A stretch of DNA of 64,000 nt from Sporomusaceae bacterium FL31. GTDB taxonomy: Bacteria > Bacillota > Negativicutes > DSM-1736 > Dendrosporobacteraceae. Below are positions 25,254-33,421 of the stretch, in pieces (the stretch's first letter is position 1; the number at the start of each line of letters is the position of its first letter). The stretch is from the NCBI GenBank assembly GCA_003990955.1, contig BIFV01000018.1, positions 1 through 64,000 on the forward strand. The letters run 5' to 3'. The translations under genes were made by a program, and so were the position numbers. Below the pieces are notes generated by a model. That model was not told the DNA's origin. It saw only the letters and a program-made list of their open reading frames with translations, and searched no databases.

Positions 25254-25465
25254 ATGTTTAAAAATCAGCCAATATTGCCAATGTTTGTGAAAAGGATTTA
25301 ACAACAGCGGAAAATAGGACCCTGCTGGATAATTGGCAAGATGATAGTCAACGTTATTTTCTCAGCGTGCAGGTATTGCAGTTCGGGATTAACTATGATA
25401 GCGTTATTGCGACAAGAGAAACAGTGAAACTGATTTCTTATAATGTACGCTTATGTAAGATATGA
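25254..25465 (+). pseudogene. Possible frameshifted small gene
   Basis: This is the only content of the 300-base gap between the SOD and transketolase genes. An ATG at 25254 with GAGGG 6 bases upstream opens 15 codons (MFKNQPILPMFVKRI) and then stops. Shifting by one base at the A-run near 25287 continues an open frame to the TGA at 25463 (DLTTAENRTLLDNWQDDSQ and onward), giving about 70 residues in total. One lost A in the run would explain it. The family is unknown and a chance open frame cannot be excluded. Confidence 0.3.
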
Positions 25466-25500
25466 GATAAAATCCTAACAATGATGAGGAGTTAATCAAT

Positions 25501-26424
25501 ATGAAAGATGATCATAGTATAGTGCAGTGGCAGGATGCAGTACATCGTGCTGCAAAGGGGATTCGGCGAAGAGTCTTGGAGCATACCGTGAACAGCAACG
25601 GCGGCTATTTAAGTCAAGCTTGCTCGTCAGCAGAAATTTTCGCGGCTTTGTATCTTAAAATGATGAAGCTGGGGCCAGTTGATGCTCCGATCATTCCGCC
25701 GCGGTTTCCTGGTGTTCCAGGTCCCAATAATCCCAATAGTTTTACTGGTGCAGCCTTCAACGGTCCTCAAGCGCCACATCTCGATAGATTTATTCTGTCT
25801 CCGGCTCAGTATGCGCTGGTGCTTTATGCCGCTCTTGAAGAATTTGGAAGAATGGCCCCAGAAGGGCTGCTGCAGTTTAACCAGGATGGCGGCACGGTTG
25901 AAATGATTGGTGCCGAGCATTCACCAGGCATGGAGGTTATGACAGGTTCATTAGGACAGGGGTTAAGTCAGGCTGCCGGGATCGCTATGGCCCGCAAGCT
26001 GCGGGACGATAGTGGAAAGGTGTGGGTCTTTATGTCTGATGGAGAATTTCAATCCGGTCAGAACTGGGAAGCGATCCAGTCAATGGCCTATCATCAGCTT
26101 GATAATATGTGGCTCATTGTTGATGTGAATGGTCAACAGTGTGATGGTGAAATTTGCTCGGTTATGACTATTGAACCGTTTGATAAACGCTTGGAGGCTT
26201 TTGGCGCTCGGGTATTTCGGGTAAATGGTCATGATATTGAGGCAATGGCTGCTATTGCCGAGCTTGAAGCTGATGGCAGACCCTCTGTCATTTTGGCAGA
26301 CACTAATCCCTGCCAAGGGCTGGACCTGCTCAAAGCACGAGTTCCTAAGCTGCATTATGTGCGTTTTGCATCAAGTGACGAGCGGCTGCAATATCAAAAA
26401 GCTATTGAAATATTTAATCAATAA
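25501..26424 (+). CDS. Transketolase-like, N-terminal (TPP-binding) subunit
   Basis: This 307-residue protein is the first half of a split transketolase. The thiamine diphosphate motif is FMSDGEFQSGQNWEAIQSMA ... IVDVNGQQ (about residues 178-215), and TGSLGQGLSQAAGIAMARK also matches. The segment that in transketolases reads DRFxLSxGHA, with the substrate-contacting His, reads DRFILSPAQYALVLYA here, so the His is Gln. The following GHPE-type loop is also altered (EMIGAEHSPGME). This suggests a substrate unlike xylulose 5-phosphate. The C-terminal half is the next gene, 15 bases downstream. The ATG follows GAGGAG. It is the first gene of a tight unit with a RuBisCO-like protein. Confidence 0.92.
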   Translation: MKDDHSIVQWQDAVHRAAKGIRRRVLEHTVNSNGGYLSQACSSAEIFAALYLKMMKLGPVDAPIIPPRFPGVPGPNNPNSFTGAAFNGPQAPHLDRFILSPAQYALVLYAALEEFGRMAPEGLLQFNQDGGTVEMIGAEHSPGMEVMTGSLGQGLSQAAGIAMARKLRDDSGKVWVFMSDGEFQSGQNWEAIQSMAYHQLDNMWLIVDVNGQQCDGEICSVMTIEPFDKRLEAFGARVFRVNGHDIEAMAAIAELEADGRPSVILADTNPCQGLDLLKARVPKLHYVRFASSDERLQYQKAIEIFNQ

Positions 26425-26439
26425 GGAGTATCAGATGAT

Positions 26440-27447
26440 ATGGAAATACTAGCCAAGGTTCATGCCAAGAATCTGGTCGAATGGGCGAGGCATAAGCCTG
26501 AAGTGGTCGTTATGTCAGCTGATTTGACCAGTTCAACTGAAATAGATCTATTTCGCGACGCTTATCCGGAGCGTTTTTTCTCCATGGGCATTGCTGAACA
26601 AAACATGCTCAGTTTTGCTGGCGGGATGGCCCGGGAAGGTTACGTTCCGTTCATACATACATTCGCTGTTTTTATTTATCGCCGCGCGTATGATCAGATT
26701 GCCATGTCGGTCTCCTATCCTAACTTACCGGTAAAAATGTTTGGCTTTTTACCAGGAATCACAACCCCTGGCGGAGCTACTCATCAAGCTATTGAGGATA
26801 TTGCTGTCATGCGGGCATTACCAAACATGACTATTCTGGAATGTGGTGATGCCACTGATGTGGAAAGCGTATTGGATGTTGCTCAAAGTGTCAACGGACC
26901 CGTGTATGTCCGTATGCTGCGGGGCGAGATTCCACGTTTATTTGATAAATCGGCAGTCATGAAGCTGGGACAAGCCCGAACAATCAGTAAAGGGCAAGAT
27001 TTAACTGTTTTGTCAACAGGCATTTGCACTGAAGAAGCTATGCGGGCAATCGAGGCTCTCAAGAAGCAAGGCCTGTCCATACAGCATATGCATATTACTA
27101 CACTGAAACCCTTTAATGATCCTAGTGTCTTAGAAGCTATTGCGCAGTCACGCTATGGAGTTATTACTATGGAGAATCACTCAGTGATTGGCGGTCTAGG
27201 TACCATTATCGCCGAGCAAATGGCAGAAGCCGGTCTTGGTAAGAAGCTGGTGCGTATTGGCCTTGGTGATACATATGCACACGGTGCAAGCCGTCCTTTC
27301 TTAATGAAAGAATATGGTCTGGATGCCATGGCTCTCATCGCTCAGGTAGAGAAAATAACGAAGCATCACTTTTCAATCAGTGAGTCTGACCTTGCTCAGA
27401 TCTATCTTGAGCCAGTTCACAGTGATGCCAAAGCGGAGGCGCTATAA
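26440..27447 (+). CDS. Transketolase-like, C-terminal subunit
   Basis: This 335-residue protein comprises the pyrimidine-binding and C-terminal domains of a split transketolase. The TPP-activating Glu is in FSMGIAEQNMLSFAGGMA, and GGATHQAIEDIAVMRALPNM carries the conserved His of this loop. The C-terminal domain has STGICTEEAMRAIEAL and TMENHSVIGGLGTIIAEQMAE. It should pair with the preceding subunit. The start follows AAGGAG by 11 bases. Its stop TAA overlaps the ATG of the RuBisCO-like gene by one base, which indicates coupled translation. Confidence 0.92.
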   Translation: MEILAKVHAKNLVEWARHKPEVVVMSADLTSSTEIDLFRDAYPERFFSMGIAEQNMLSFAGGMAREGYVPFIHTFAVFIYRRAYDQIAMSVSYPNLPVKMFGFLPGITTPGGATHQAIEDIAVMRALPNMTILECGDATDVESVLDVAQSVNGPVYVRMLRGEIPRLFDKSAVMKLGQARTISKGQDLTVLSTGICTEEAMRAIEALKKQGLSIQHMHITTLKPFNDPSVLEAIAQSRYGVITMENHSVIGGLGTIIAEQMAEAGLGKKLVRIGLGDTYAHGASRPFLMKEYGLDAMALIAQVEKITKHHFSISESDLAQIYLEPVHSDAKAEAL

Positions 27448-28571
27448 TGTTATTGTCAGGAGATCGATTTCGCGTTACGTACCGCTTGACCGGCACTGAG
27501 CAGGAAGCTTACCTGAAAGCCAAGGATATTTGTCTGGAGCAGACGGTGGAATTTCCCGAAGAATTGCTGCCCCAAAATTTTATTCGTGACTCCATTGTCG
27601 GGCATATTGAATCTTTTCAGGCAAGCAGTGATCAGGCTTATCAGGCAGTGATCAGTTATGCTGTTGAGACAACGGCTCATGAACTTACCCAGTTACTGAA
27701 TGTCATATACGGAAATATCAGCATCAAGCCTGGAATCCGGGTGGAGAGTATTGATCTGCCGGATGTGCTGCTGCAGTGCTTTAAGGGGCCGCGGTTTGGG
27801 CGGGACGGCTTACGGTCTTTATTGAATGTACCGGTACGGCCGCTCTTATTTACGGCGTTAAAGCCAATGGGGCTTTCTGCGCAGGAACTGGCCCGGATTG
27901 CCTATCAATTAGCCCTTGGCGGTATTGATATTATTAAAGATGACCACGGGCTGACTGATCAATGTTTTGCACCTTTTGAAGAGCGCATTGGCTTATGTTC
28001 TGCTGCTGTCCAAGAAGCAAACCGCCAAACTGGTCAGAAAAGTATTTTTGTTGCCAATGTTACAGCACCTAGCCATCAAGTTGTTGCAAAGGCTCATCAG
28101 GCCAAGGCAGCAGGAGCTGGCGGTATTATGGTTGCACCGGCTTTAGTGGGGCTTGACACCATGCGTCATTTAGCGGATGATGATACTCTGGGGCTGCCAG
28201 TGATTAGTCACCCTGCCTTTCAGGGAAGCTATGTGACCAGTGCCGATCATGGCATTTCACACGCGGCACTCTTTGGGCAAATTGCGCGTTTGGCTGGCGC
28301 AGATACAACCATTTATCCGAATTTTGGCGGACGTTTTTCCTTCAGCCGAGCTGAGTGTGAAAGTATTGCCCAGGCGGCCCAACAGCCAATGGGGCATATC
28401 AAAGCGATATTTCCCAGTCCGGGCGGCGGGATGACTTTAGAGAGAATTCCTGAGCTTTTGGCTGTTTATGGCCGAGATGTGATATTTCTTATCGGCGGCG
28501 GTTTATTTAAACATAGCCCTGATATTCTTAATAATTGCCGCCATTTTAGAGATATGGTAGAAAAATTCTAA
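27447..28571 (+). CDS. RuBisCO-like protein (form IV)
   Basis: This encodes 374 residues. The RuBisCO large-subunit fold is recognisable. The first catalytic Lys region is FTALKPMGLS (Lys139). The metal loop is GGIDIIKDDHG, with Lys164 and two Asp but His167 in place of the Glu of true RuBisCO. Loop-6-like AIFPSPGGGMT (320-330) and the phosphate site IGGGLFKHSPD follow. Replacement of the Glu and other active-site residues means it is not a CO2-fixing enzyme. Known form IV proteins are enolases or isomerases of methionine salvage, or decarboxylases of oxidised branched sugar phosphates. No methionine-salvage gene is nearby, and the transketolase partners point to sugar chemistry. Confidence 0.92.
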   Translation: MLLSGDRFRVTYRLTGTEQEAYLKAKDICLEQTVEFPEELLPQNFIRDSIVGHIESFQASSDQAYQAVISYAVETTAHELTQLLNVIYGNISIKPGIRVESIDLPDVLLQCFKGPRFGRDGLRSLLNVPVRPLLFTALKPMGLSAQELARIAYQLALGGIDIIKDDHGLTDQCFAPFEERIGLCSAAVQEANRQTGQKSIFVANVTAPSHQVVAKAHQAKAAGAGGIMVAPALVGLDTMRHLADDDTLGLPVISHPAFQGSYVTSADHGISHAALFGQIARLAGADTTIYPNFGGRFSFSRAECESIAQAAQQPMGHIKAIFPSPGGGMTLERIPELLAVYGRDVIFLIGGGLFKHSPDILNNCRHFRDMVEKF

Positions 28572-28591
28572 TTATATTTGGAGGAGAAAAC

Positions 28592-28792
28592 ATGGATATT
28601 ACCAATGAAATGCCTGATCTAAAAAACAAAGAAAGCTGGGAAGGCTTTATTAAAGGCGATGTATTAAATTTTCTTATTGGCCATAATTTGCAGGCAATAA
28701 CTGTTGACGACGGGGCTGGTAAAAAGGGTATAATAAAAAGAACAGCTAGCGGAGATTATAAAGTCCAAATTACCTCAAATGAAACGCTGTAA
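28592..28792 (+). CDS. Unknown 66-residue protein of the RuBisCO-like unit
   Basis: The family was not recognised. The ATG follows TTGGAGGAGAAAAC, an excellent site, 20 bases after the RuBisCO-like gene. The protein has an acidic N-terminus, then WEGFIKGDVLNFLIGHNLQ (a probable helix) and ITVDDGAGKKGIIKRTASGDYKVQITSNE, which looks like a small beta-rich end. There is no signal peptide or Cys. Its position between a RuBisCO-like protein and a PpnP-like cupin suggests a role in the same pathway. Confidence 0.8.
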   Translation: MDITNEMPDLKNKESWEGFIKGDVLNFLIGHNLQAITVDDGAGKKGIIKRTASGDYKVQITSNETL

Positions 28793-28815
28793 TTTAGTTG
28801 CTTGGAGGTTATAAA

Positions 28816-29133
28816 ATGAGTCAGTTTGAGAATGTTACGGTTGTAAAAAAAGCGAATGTTTATTTCAATGGCAGTGTGACCAGCAGAACGGTACTGTTTG
28901 CTGATGGAACCAAAAAGACACTAGGCATTATGATGCCAGGTGATTATGATTTTGGTACAGAGGCTGCTGAAATTATGGAAATCTTAGCCGGACAGTTAAC
29001 CGTGCTGCTGCCTGGCTCTGTGGAATGGAAAACGGTTTCTGGCGGCGAAACTTTTCATGTTCCCGCTCATTCTCGCTTTCAGCTTAAAGTAACCGAAGTA
29101 ACTGATTACTGCTGCTCTTATATTCATGAATAA
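28816..29133 (+). CDS. ppnP: Pyrimidine/purine nucleoside phosphorylase family (PpnP-like cupin)
   Basis: This 105-residue single-domain cupin has the PpnP pattern: [53 protein letters not shown] and [17 protein letters not shown]. The family catalyses phosphorolysis of nucleosides, releasing ribose 1-phosphate. The ATG at 28816 follows GGAGG by 7 bases. It is 24 bases downstream of the 66-residue gene in the same unit. Release of a pentose phosphate would fit a pathway with a transketolase, but that link is inference. Confidence 0.88.
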   Translation: MSQFENVTVVKKANVYFNGSVTSRTVLFADGTKKTLGIMMPGDYDFGTEAAEIMEILAGQLTVLLPGSVEWKTVSGGETFHVPAHSRFQLKVTEVTDYCCSYIHE

Positions 29134-29250
29134 CGATATTCGTTTATAAAAGTTTCAATCAAAATCGTATGTAGATTCTGTTGCATACATGTTATTAGCC
29201 TGAATCCTAAGCAGTGGATTCAGGTTAAGACTTTTTTGGGGGGGAAGTCC

Positions 29251-30189
29251 ATGTCAGTCAATCAAGTGTATGGCCTAATGGTGCTAACTGCAGTCTTCTG
29301 GTCAGGTGCCTTCATTACAGGAAAACTGGCAATACGTGAATTTCCGGCATTTGCGCTAACCTTTTTTCGGTTCTTGCTGGCCATTCCGTTTATTTTTGCT
29401 ATTTTATATAAACGGCAGCCCGACAACTGGATACCACGGGCAAAGGACTGGAAACCGTTAATATTGTTAGGTATTGGCGGTACTTTTTTGTACCATGCCT
29501 TATTTTTCTCTTGCTTGAAATATACAACAGCGATCAACTCTTCTTTAATTGGTTCAACCAATCCAATGATTACCGCTCTATTGGCAGCTATGCTTATTAA
29601 AGAGCGGATGAGTCCAGTACGGGCTTTTGGTACGCTGCTATCCTTATTTGGGGTTATTTTGACTGTTACCCATGGTCAATGGTCAGTGTTGGCTAATTTT
29701 GAGTTTAATTCAGGTGACTTGCTGATGTTTGCTGCAGTATGCAGCTGGGCAGGCTATTCACTATTCAGCCGACGGGTTATGCAGCATTATCAGTTATCAC
29801 CCTTGATGCTCACCGCCTATACCTTCCTGATTTGCACGATATTCTCGATACCGTTTGTGCTGTGGGAGAATCCTGCCAGTTATCTGCCGCAGGCAACCCT
29901 TGGCGGTTGGTTATCAATTCTGTATATGTCCATCTTTGCATCGGTGTTAGGCTATCTGTTTCATTTTATGGCAATCCAAAAGATTGGGGCAGCAAAAGCG
30001 GCTATTTTTATTAATTTAGTACCGGTTTTTACCATTGTCCAGTCTATTATGATTCTTGGTGAGCCATTTGATTTGCTTAAGTTGATTAGTGCGCTCATTA
30101 TTATTGGCGGTGTTTATTTAACGACCAGACCAGAACCCGAAAGCTCTACGCCGCAAGTTCGGCTTAAAGGGCATTCTCTTAAGCTGTAG
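29251..30189 (+). CDS. EamA/DMT-family transporter
   Basis: This encodes 312 residues from the ATG at 29251, with GGGGGGGAA 6 bases upstream. Ten hydrophobic helices are arranged as two EamA repeats, each with the family features: VFWSGAFITGKLAIREFPAFALTFFRFLLA in the first, and AAVCSWAGYSLFSRRVMQHY plus LGEPFDLLKLISALIIIGGVYL in the second. Members export metabolites such as amino acids or nucleosides. It lies 118 bases after the ppnP-like gene with no clear terminator between, so it may belong to the transketolase/RuBisCO-like unit as its transporter. Confidence 0.9.
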   Translation: MSVNQVYGLMVLTAVFWSGAFITGKLAIREFPAFALTFFRFLLAIPFIFAILYKRQPDNWIPRAKDWKPLILLGIGGTFLYHALFFSCLKYTTAINSSLIGSTNPMITALLAAMLIKERMSPVRAFGTLLSLFGVILTVTHGQWSVLANFEFNSGDLLMFAAVCSWAGYSLFSRRVMQHYQLSPLMLTAYTFLICTIFSIPFVLWENPASYLPQATLGGWLSILYMSIFASVLGYLFHFMAIQKIGAAKAAIFINLVPVFTIVQSIMILGEPFDLLKLISALIIIGGVYLTTRPEPESSTPQVRLKGHSLKL

Positions 30190-30218
30190 TTTTAATTTTC
30201 TGAATCCATATTTTTGTA

Positions 30219-30247
30219 TTGACACCGTCAGAAAGCGTTGCTATACT
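30219..30247 (+). promoter_or_regulatory. Strong sigma-A promoter for amtB-glnK
   Basis: TTGACA (30219-30224), a 17-base spacer and TATACT (30242-30247). Transcription would start near 30254, leaving a leader of about 230 bases before amtB. Confidence 0.85.
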
Positions 30248-30264
30248 ATGATCAATAAGATATT

Positions 30265-30395
30265 TAAGGCAATGAAGCCTTCGCAATTATTTTGCGAAGG
30301 CTCTTTGTATTTAGCAGACAAAGGCGTCCTGCAGGTTATTATACACCGCAGGGCGTCTATTTATTTTCTAAGCTTTTTAAGGAGGTGTGGCAGTA
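30265..30395 (+). promoter_or_regulatory. Structured leader of amtB: two consecutive hairpins
   Basis: The amtB leader contains a perfect 11-bp hairpin (AGCCTTCGCAA with TTGCGAAGGCT, loop of five, about 30276-30302). A second 10-bp hairpin (GGCGTCCTGC with GCAGGGCGTC, two G-T pairs, about 30326-30359) follows. Each is followed by a T-rich but not continuous stretch. Such tandem hairpins before nitrogen genes can be attenuators bound by antiterminators. The loops here do not match the hexaloop consensus of ANTAR targets, so the mechanism is open. Confidence 0.5.
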
Positions 30396-30485
30396 ATCAC
30401 GGTGGTAAGTCTTTTGAACTAATTTCTATTTTTAATTAAGCTAGGTTTCAAAACTAAAATAATTTCTACGAAAGAGGGGATTAAC

Positions 30486-31919
30486 ATGAAAAAACTATGG
30501 TCAATCTTAGCAATTTGTCTAATGTTAACTTTCCTGCTTGTGCCAGTAGCGTTTGGTGCAGAAGGAACAGATGGAGCAGCAGCAGCTGTAGAAGCAGCAG
30601 CTGAGGCACCTGCAATTGATACTGGTGATACAGCATGGGTCCTTGCAAGTGCCGCACTGGTTATGCTGATGACTCCTGGCTTGGCTTTATTTTACGGTGG
30701 TATGGTAAAAACTAAGAATGTTCTCAGCACGATTATGCAAAGTTTCTTTATTGTCGCACTTATTTCAGTACAATGGGTTCTTTTTGGATATTCCTTAACT
30801 TTTGGTCCAGACATTGGTGGTTTTATTGGTAGTTTGGATTGGGTCGGCTTAAATGGGGTTGGCCAAGAGGCAAATGCCGATTATGCTGCAACAATTCCGG
30901 CATTGGCATTCGTAGCTTTCCAATGCATGTTTGCTGTCATTACTCCAGCTCTGATTACTGGTTCATTTGCTGAACGTATGAGATTCCCAGCTTTCGTTGT
31001 ATTCATTTTGGCTTGGTCCACTCTGGTTTATAATCCGTTTGCACACTGGGTATGGGGTGTTGGCGGTTGGTTACGTGACTTAGGAGCTCTTGACTTCGCT
31101 GGTGGTACTGTTATTCATATTCTATCCGGTGTTTCCGGCTTAGTTACTTGCATTGTTCTTGGTAAGCGTCGTGGTTATGGTACTTCACCAATGCTGCCTC
31201 ATCATTTGCCAATGACTGTCTTGGGTGCTGCTTTACTGTGGTTCGGCTGGTTTGGTTTTAATGCCGGTAGTGCTCTTGGGGCAAATGGGCTGGCTGCTTC
31301 TGCCTTTGTTGTGACTCAAGTTGCGGCTGCTGCAGCAACTTTATCTTGGGTGTTTGTTGAATGGATGCATAATGGTAAACCAACTATCCTTGGCGCTGTC
31401 AGCGGTTGTATTGCCGGTTTAGTCGCTATTACTCCAGCTGCTGGTTTCGTATCTACCGTTCCGGCTGTAATCATTGGTTTGGCTGGTGGTGCAATTTGCT
31501 ACTTCGCGGTTGCTGTTGTTAAACGCAAACTTGGTTATGATGATTCATTGGATGCTTTTGGCGTACATGGTGTAGGTGGTACTTGGGGTGCAATTGCAAC
31601 TGGCTTGTTTGCTTCCAAAGGTGTTAATTCAGCTGGTACAGATGGCTTCTTCTTTGGCGGTGGCATGGATCCTGTTATCACTCAATTGATTGCCATTGCT
31701 GCTGCTTGGGTATTCGCTGCTGTTATGACATTTGTACTATTAAAAATCATTGGTGCATTCATGAAACTGCGTGTCAGCGATGACGAAGAAGTGACTGGAC
31801 TTGATGTCAGCGAACATGGTGAAAGAGCGTATGCTCAAGATTTCGTAGCTGGCTCTCCTATTGCTCATGGTCATGAGATTGTGCAACAAAACGTTGCGGG
31901 AAAAGCAAATTTGGTTTAA
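30486..31919 (+). CDS. amtB: Ammonium transporter with signal peptide
   Basis: This encodes 477 residues. A cleavable signal peptide (residues 1-24, ending FGAEG) is followed by an Ala/Glu-rich spacer and the Amt core of eleven helices. Core signatures are ALFYGGMVKTKNVLSTIMQSF, FAHWVWGVGGWL, GGTVIHILSGVSGL and VHGVGGTWGAIATGLF, including the two pore His. It conducts ammonium or ammonia. A glnK-type PII gene follows after 75 bases, the usual pairing, so the channel is expected to be blocked by PII when nitrogen is sufficient. The ATG follows AGAGGGGATTAAC. Confidence 0.97.
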   Translation: MKKLWSILAICLMLTFLLVPVAFGAEGTDGAAAAVEAAAEAPAIDTGDTAWVLASAALVMLMTPGLALFYGGMVKTKNVLSTIMQSFFIVALISVQWVLFGYSLTFGPDIGGFIGSLDWVGLNGVGQEANADYAATIPALAFVAFQCMFAVITPALITGSFAERMRFPAFVVFILAWSTLVYNPFAHWVWGVGGWLRDLGALDFAGGTVIHILSGVSGLVTCIVLGKRRGYGTSPMLPHHLPMTVLGAALLWFGWFGFNAGSALGANGLAASAFVVTQVAAAAATLSWVFVEWMHNGKPTILGAVSGCIAGLVAITPAAGFVSTVPAVIIGLAGGAICYFAVAVVKRKLGYDDSLDAFGVHGVGGTWGAIATGLFASKGVNSAGTDGFFFGGGMDPVITQLIAIAAAWVFAAVMTFVLLKIIGAFMKLRVSDDEEVTGLDVSEHGERAYAQDFVAGSPIAHGHEIVQQNVAGKANLV

Positions 31920-31994
31920 ACTTGTATTATTAGGAAATACAACTGGTTTGTTCTAGAAACGATATGCTTATGGGAGCAGGAGGAGGACGGTTTT

Positions 31995-32357
31995 ATGAAA
32001 AAAATGACTAAAATCGAAATTATTACCAGACCGGGTAAACTTGAAGAACTCAAAGAAGCTCTGAATAAAATAGGTGTTGCTGGTATGACGGTAAGCCAAG
32101 TATATGGTTGCGGTTTGCAAAAAGGCCATACTGAGGTTTACAGAGGTACTGAATATGCGATCAATTTATTACCTAAAGTTAAGGTAGAAACAGTTGTCTG
32201 CGAGATACCAGTAGAAAAAGTTCTGGAAACAGCTCAACGTGTACTGAAGACAGGCCAGATCGGCGATGGCAAGATCTTTGTATATGGTATTGAAAACGCT
32301 GTCAGAATTCGTACTGGTGAAGAAGGCGACATCGCAATCATTGATCCCAAAGCATAA
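31995..32357 (+). CDS. glnK: Nitrogen regulatory PII protein
   Basis: This encodes 120 residues. The complete PII fold has the T-loop GCGLQKGHTEVYRGTEYAIN (Tyr54 at the position uridylylated in enterobacteria), the B-loop TGQIGDGKIFV and the C-loop. It senses ATP/ADP and 2-oxoglutarate and gates AmtB. The ATG has AGGAGGA 8 bases upstream. It closes the amtB unit and is followed by a strong terminator. The name glnK rather than glnB is chosen from the linkage to amtB. Confidence 0.96.
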   Translation: MKKMTKIEIITRPGKLEELKEALNKIGVAGMTVSQVYGCGLQKGHTEVYRGTEYAINLLPKVKVETVVCEIPVEKVLETAQRVLKTGQIGDGKIFVYGIENAVRIRTGEEGDIAIIDPKA

Positions 32358-32375
32358 AATATAATGATGATATTT

Positions 32376-32416
32376 TACCCGGGAAGCAGCGGTAAAACCG
32401 CAGCTTCCCGGGTTTT
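32376..32416 (+). terminator. Terminator after amtB-glnK
   Basis: A GC-rich stem (CCCGGGAAGC-AGCGGT with ACCGC-AGCTTCCCGGG) with an AAAA loop is followed by TTTT. Confidence 0.92.
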
Positions 32417-32557
32417 AGTTTGCAACTCAGGAACTGAATATAAATATTTACCGCAGCTCTGGCAGGATTTCGACAAGCAATGTTTAAATAAAAAGTATCA
32501 TTTTAGCTTAATTTAAGAGCTAAAAGTAACGATAATAAAGAGGCAAGGTGATATCTA

Positions 32558-33421
32558 TTGGATAAAATCCGGGTACTAGTTGTTGATGATTCGCCCTTTA
32601 GTCAAAAAATTATGGCAGGAACTTTAGATCAAACTATCTTTGAAGTTTGTGGCTTTGCTGAAAATGGCTGGGATGCTGTTGCTAAATACAAATTCCTTAG
32701 CCCGGATGTAGTGACAATGGATATGAATTTGCCTGACATGGATGGTATTGCTTGCAGTAAAGAAATTATGAGTATTAATCCTGCTGCTAAAATCGTTATG
32801 GTTAGCGCTATGCGGGATGAGAGCCTGCTTTCACGCGGATATTCAGTTGGGGTACAAGCCTTTTTACAGAAGCCTCTTAAACCCGCAGAATTAATAGATA
32901 CGCTTCGCCAGGTTTGTTCGTGCTCGCCAGACAACCAGGAATGGCATAGTAAATATTTGACTCATTTCGTATCAGCCTTGCAGCAGAACATTTTGCAAAT
33001 GGCAAAGCTAGAAAGCCGGATTACTACGGCTGTTGACGATCAGCCGAAGTTTACCGCTCATGGTGTTGCTATTATTATCGGAATAACCGGTAAGCAGTCT
33101 GGACGGATTATCCTTACCACAAGTGAAGCTACCGCTCGTAAATTTACTCAAATTATCTTTGGCGGCATGGATGTTGATGAAGATGATATTCTTAACAGTA
33201 TTGCAGAATTTGCAAATATAATTGGTGGGCACAGTGTTTCCGTCATTAATAATATATTTCGCGGTGCCGAATTGAGATTGACGCCGCCAGGAATCATGAG
33301 TGGCAGCACCATTGATCTTATAAATCCACGCTTGAGTTCATTTAATATTCAAGTGGAAACTGAAATCGGGATGATAAATATGAATATCGGCTTTGCAGGA
33401 GGTAATAGCCTTGGATGTTAA
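32558..33421 (+). CDS. Response regulator with C-terminal CheX-like phosphatase domain
   Basis: This encodes 287 residues from a TTG with AAGGTG 7 bases upstream. The receiver domain (1-120) contains DDSPFSQ, phospho-Asp in TMDMNLPDMDG, VSAMRD and LQKPLKP. A CheX/CheC-type domain (about 155-285) follows. The phosphatase helix is SIAEFANIIGG, with the conserved E-x2-N and a Pro 23 residues later. Known CheX dephosphorylates CheY. Fusion of receiver and phosphatase suggests a self-resetting module. It overlaps the next gene, a free CheX-like protein, by 11 bases. No histidine kinase is adjacent. Confidence 0.9.
   Translation: MDKIRVLVVDDSPFSQKIMAGTLDQTIFEVCGFAENGWDAVAKYKFLSPDVVTMDMNLPDMDGIACSKEIMSINPAAKIVMVSAMRDESLLSRGYSVGVQAFLQKPLKPAELIDTLRQVCSCSPDNQEWHSKYLTHFVSALQQNILQMAKLESRITTAVDDQPKFTAHGVAIIIGITGKQSGRIILTTSEATARKFTQIIFGGMDVDEDDILNSIAEFANIIGGHSVSVINNIFRGAELRLTPPGIMSGSTIDLINPRLSSFNIQVETEIGMINMNIGFAGGNSLGC

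Noticed and set aside
21889..30189. One long operon from the iron alcohol dehydrogenase to the EamA transporter
   Set aside because: A bidirectional terminator at 24550 and the opposite-strand SOD gene separate the dehydrogenases from the transketolase unit.
30265..30370. ANTAR double-hexaloop target in the amtB leader
   Set aside because: The terminal loops are five and about fifteen bases and lack the A1/G4 hexaloop pattern.
30248..30439. 63-codon open frame in the amtB leader
   Set aside because: Its ATG lies one base after the -10 box, so it would not be in the transcript with a ribosome site. It also spans both leader hairpins.
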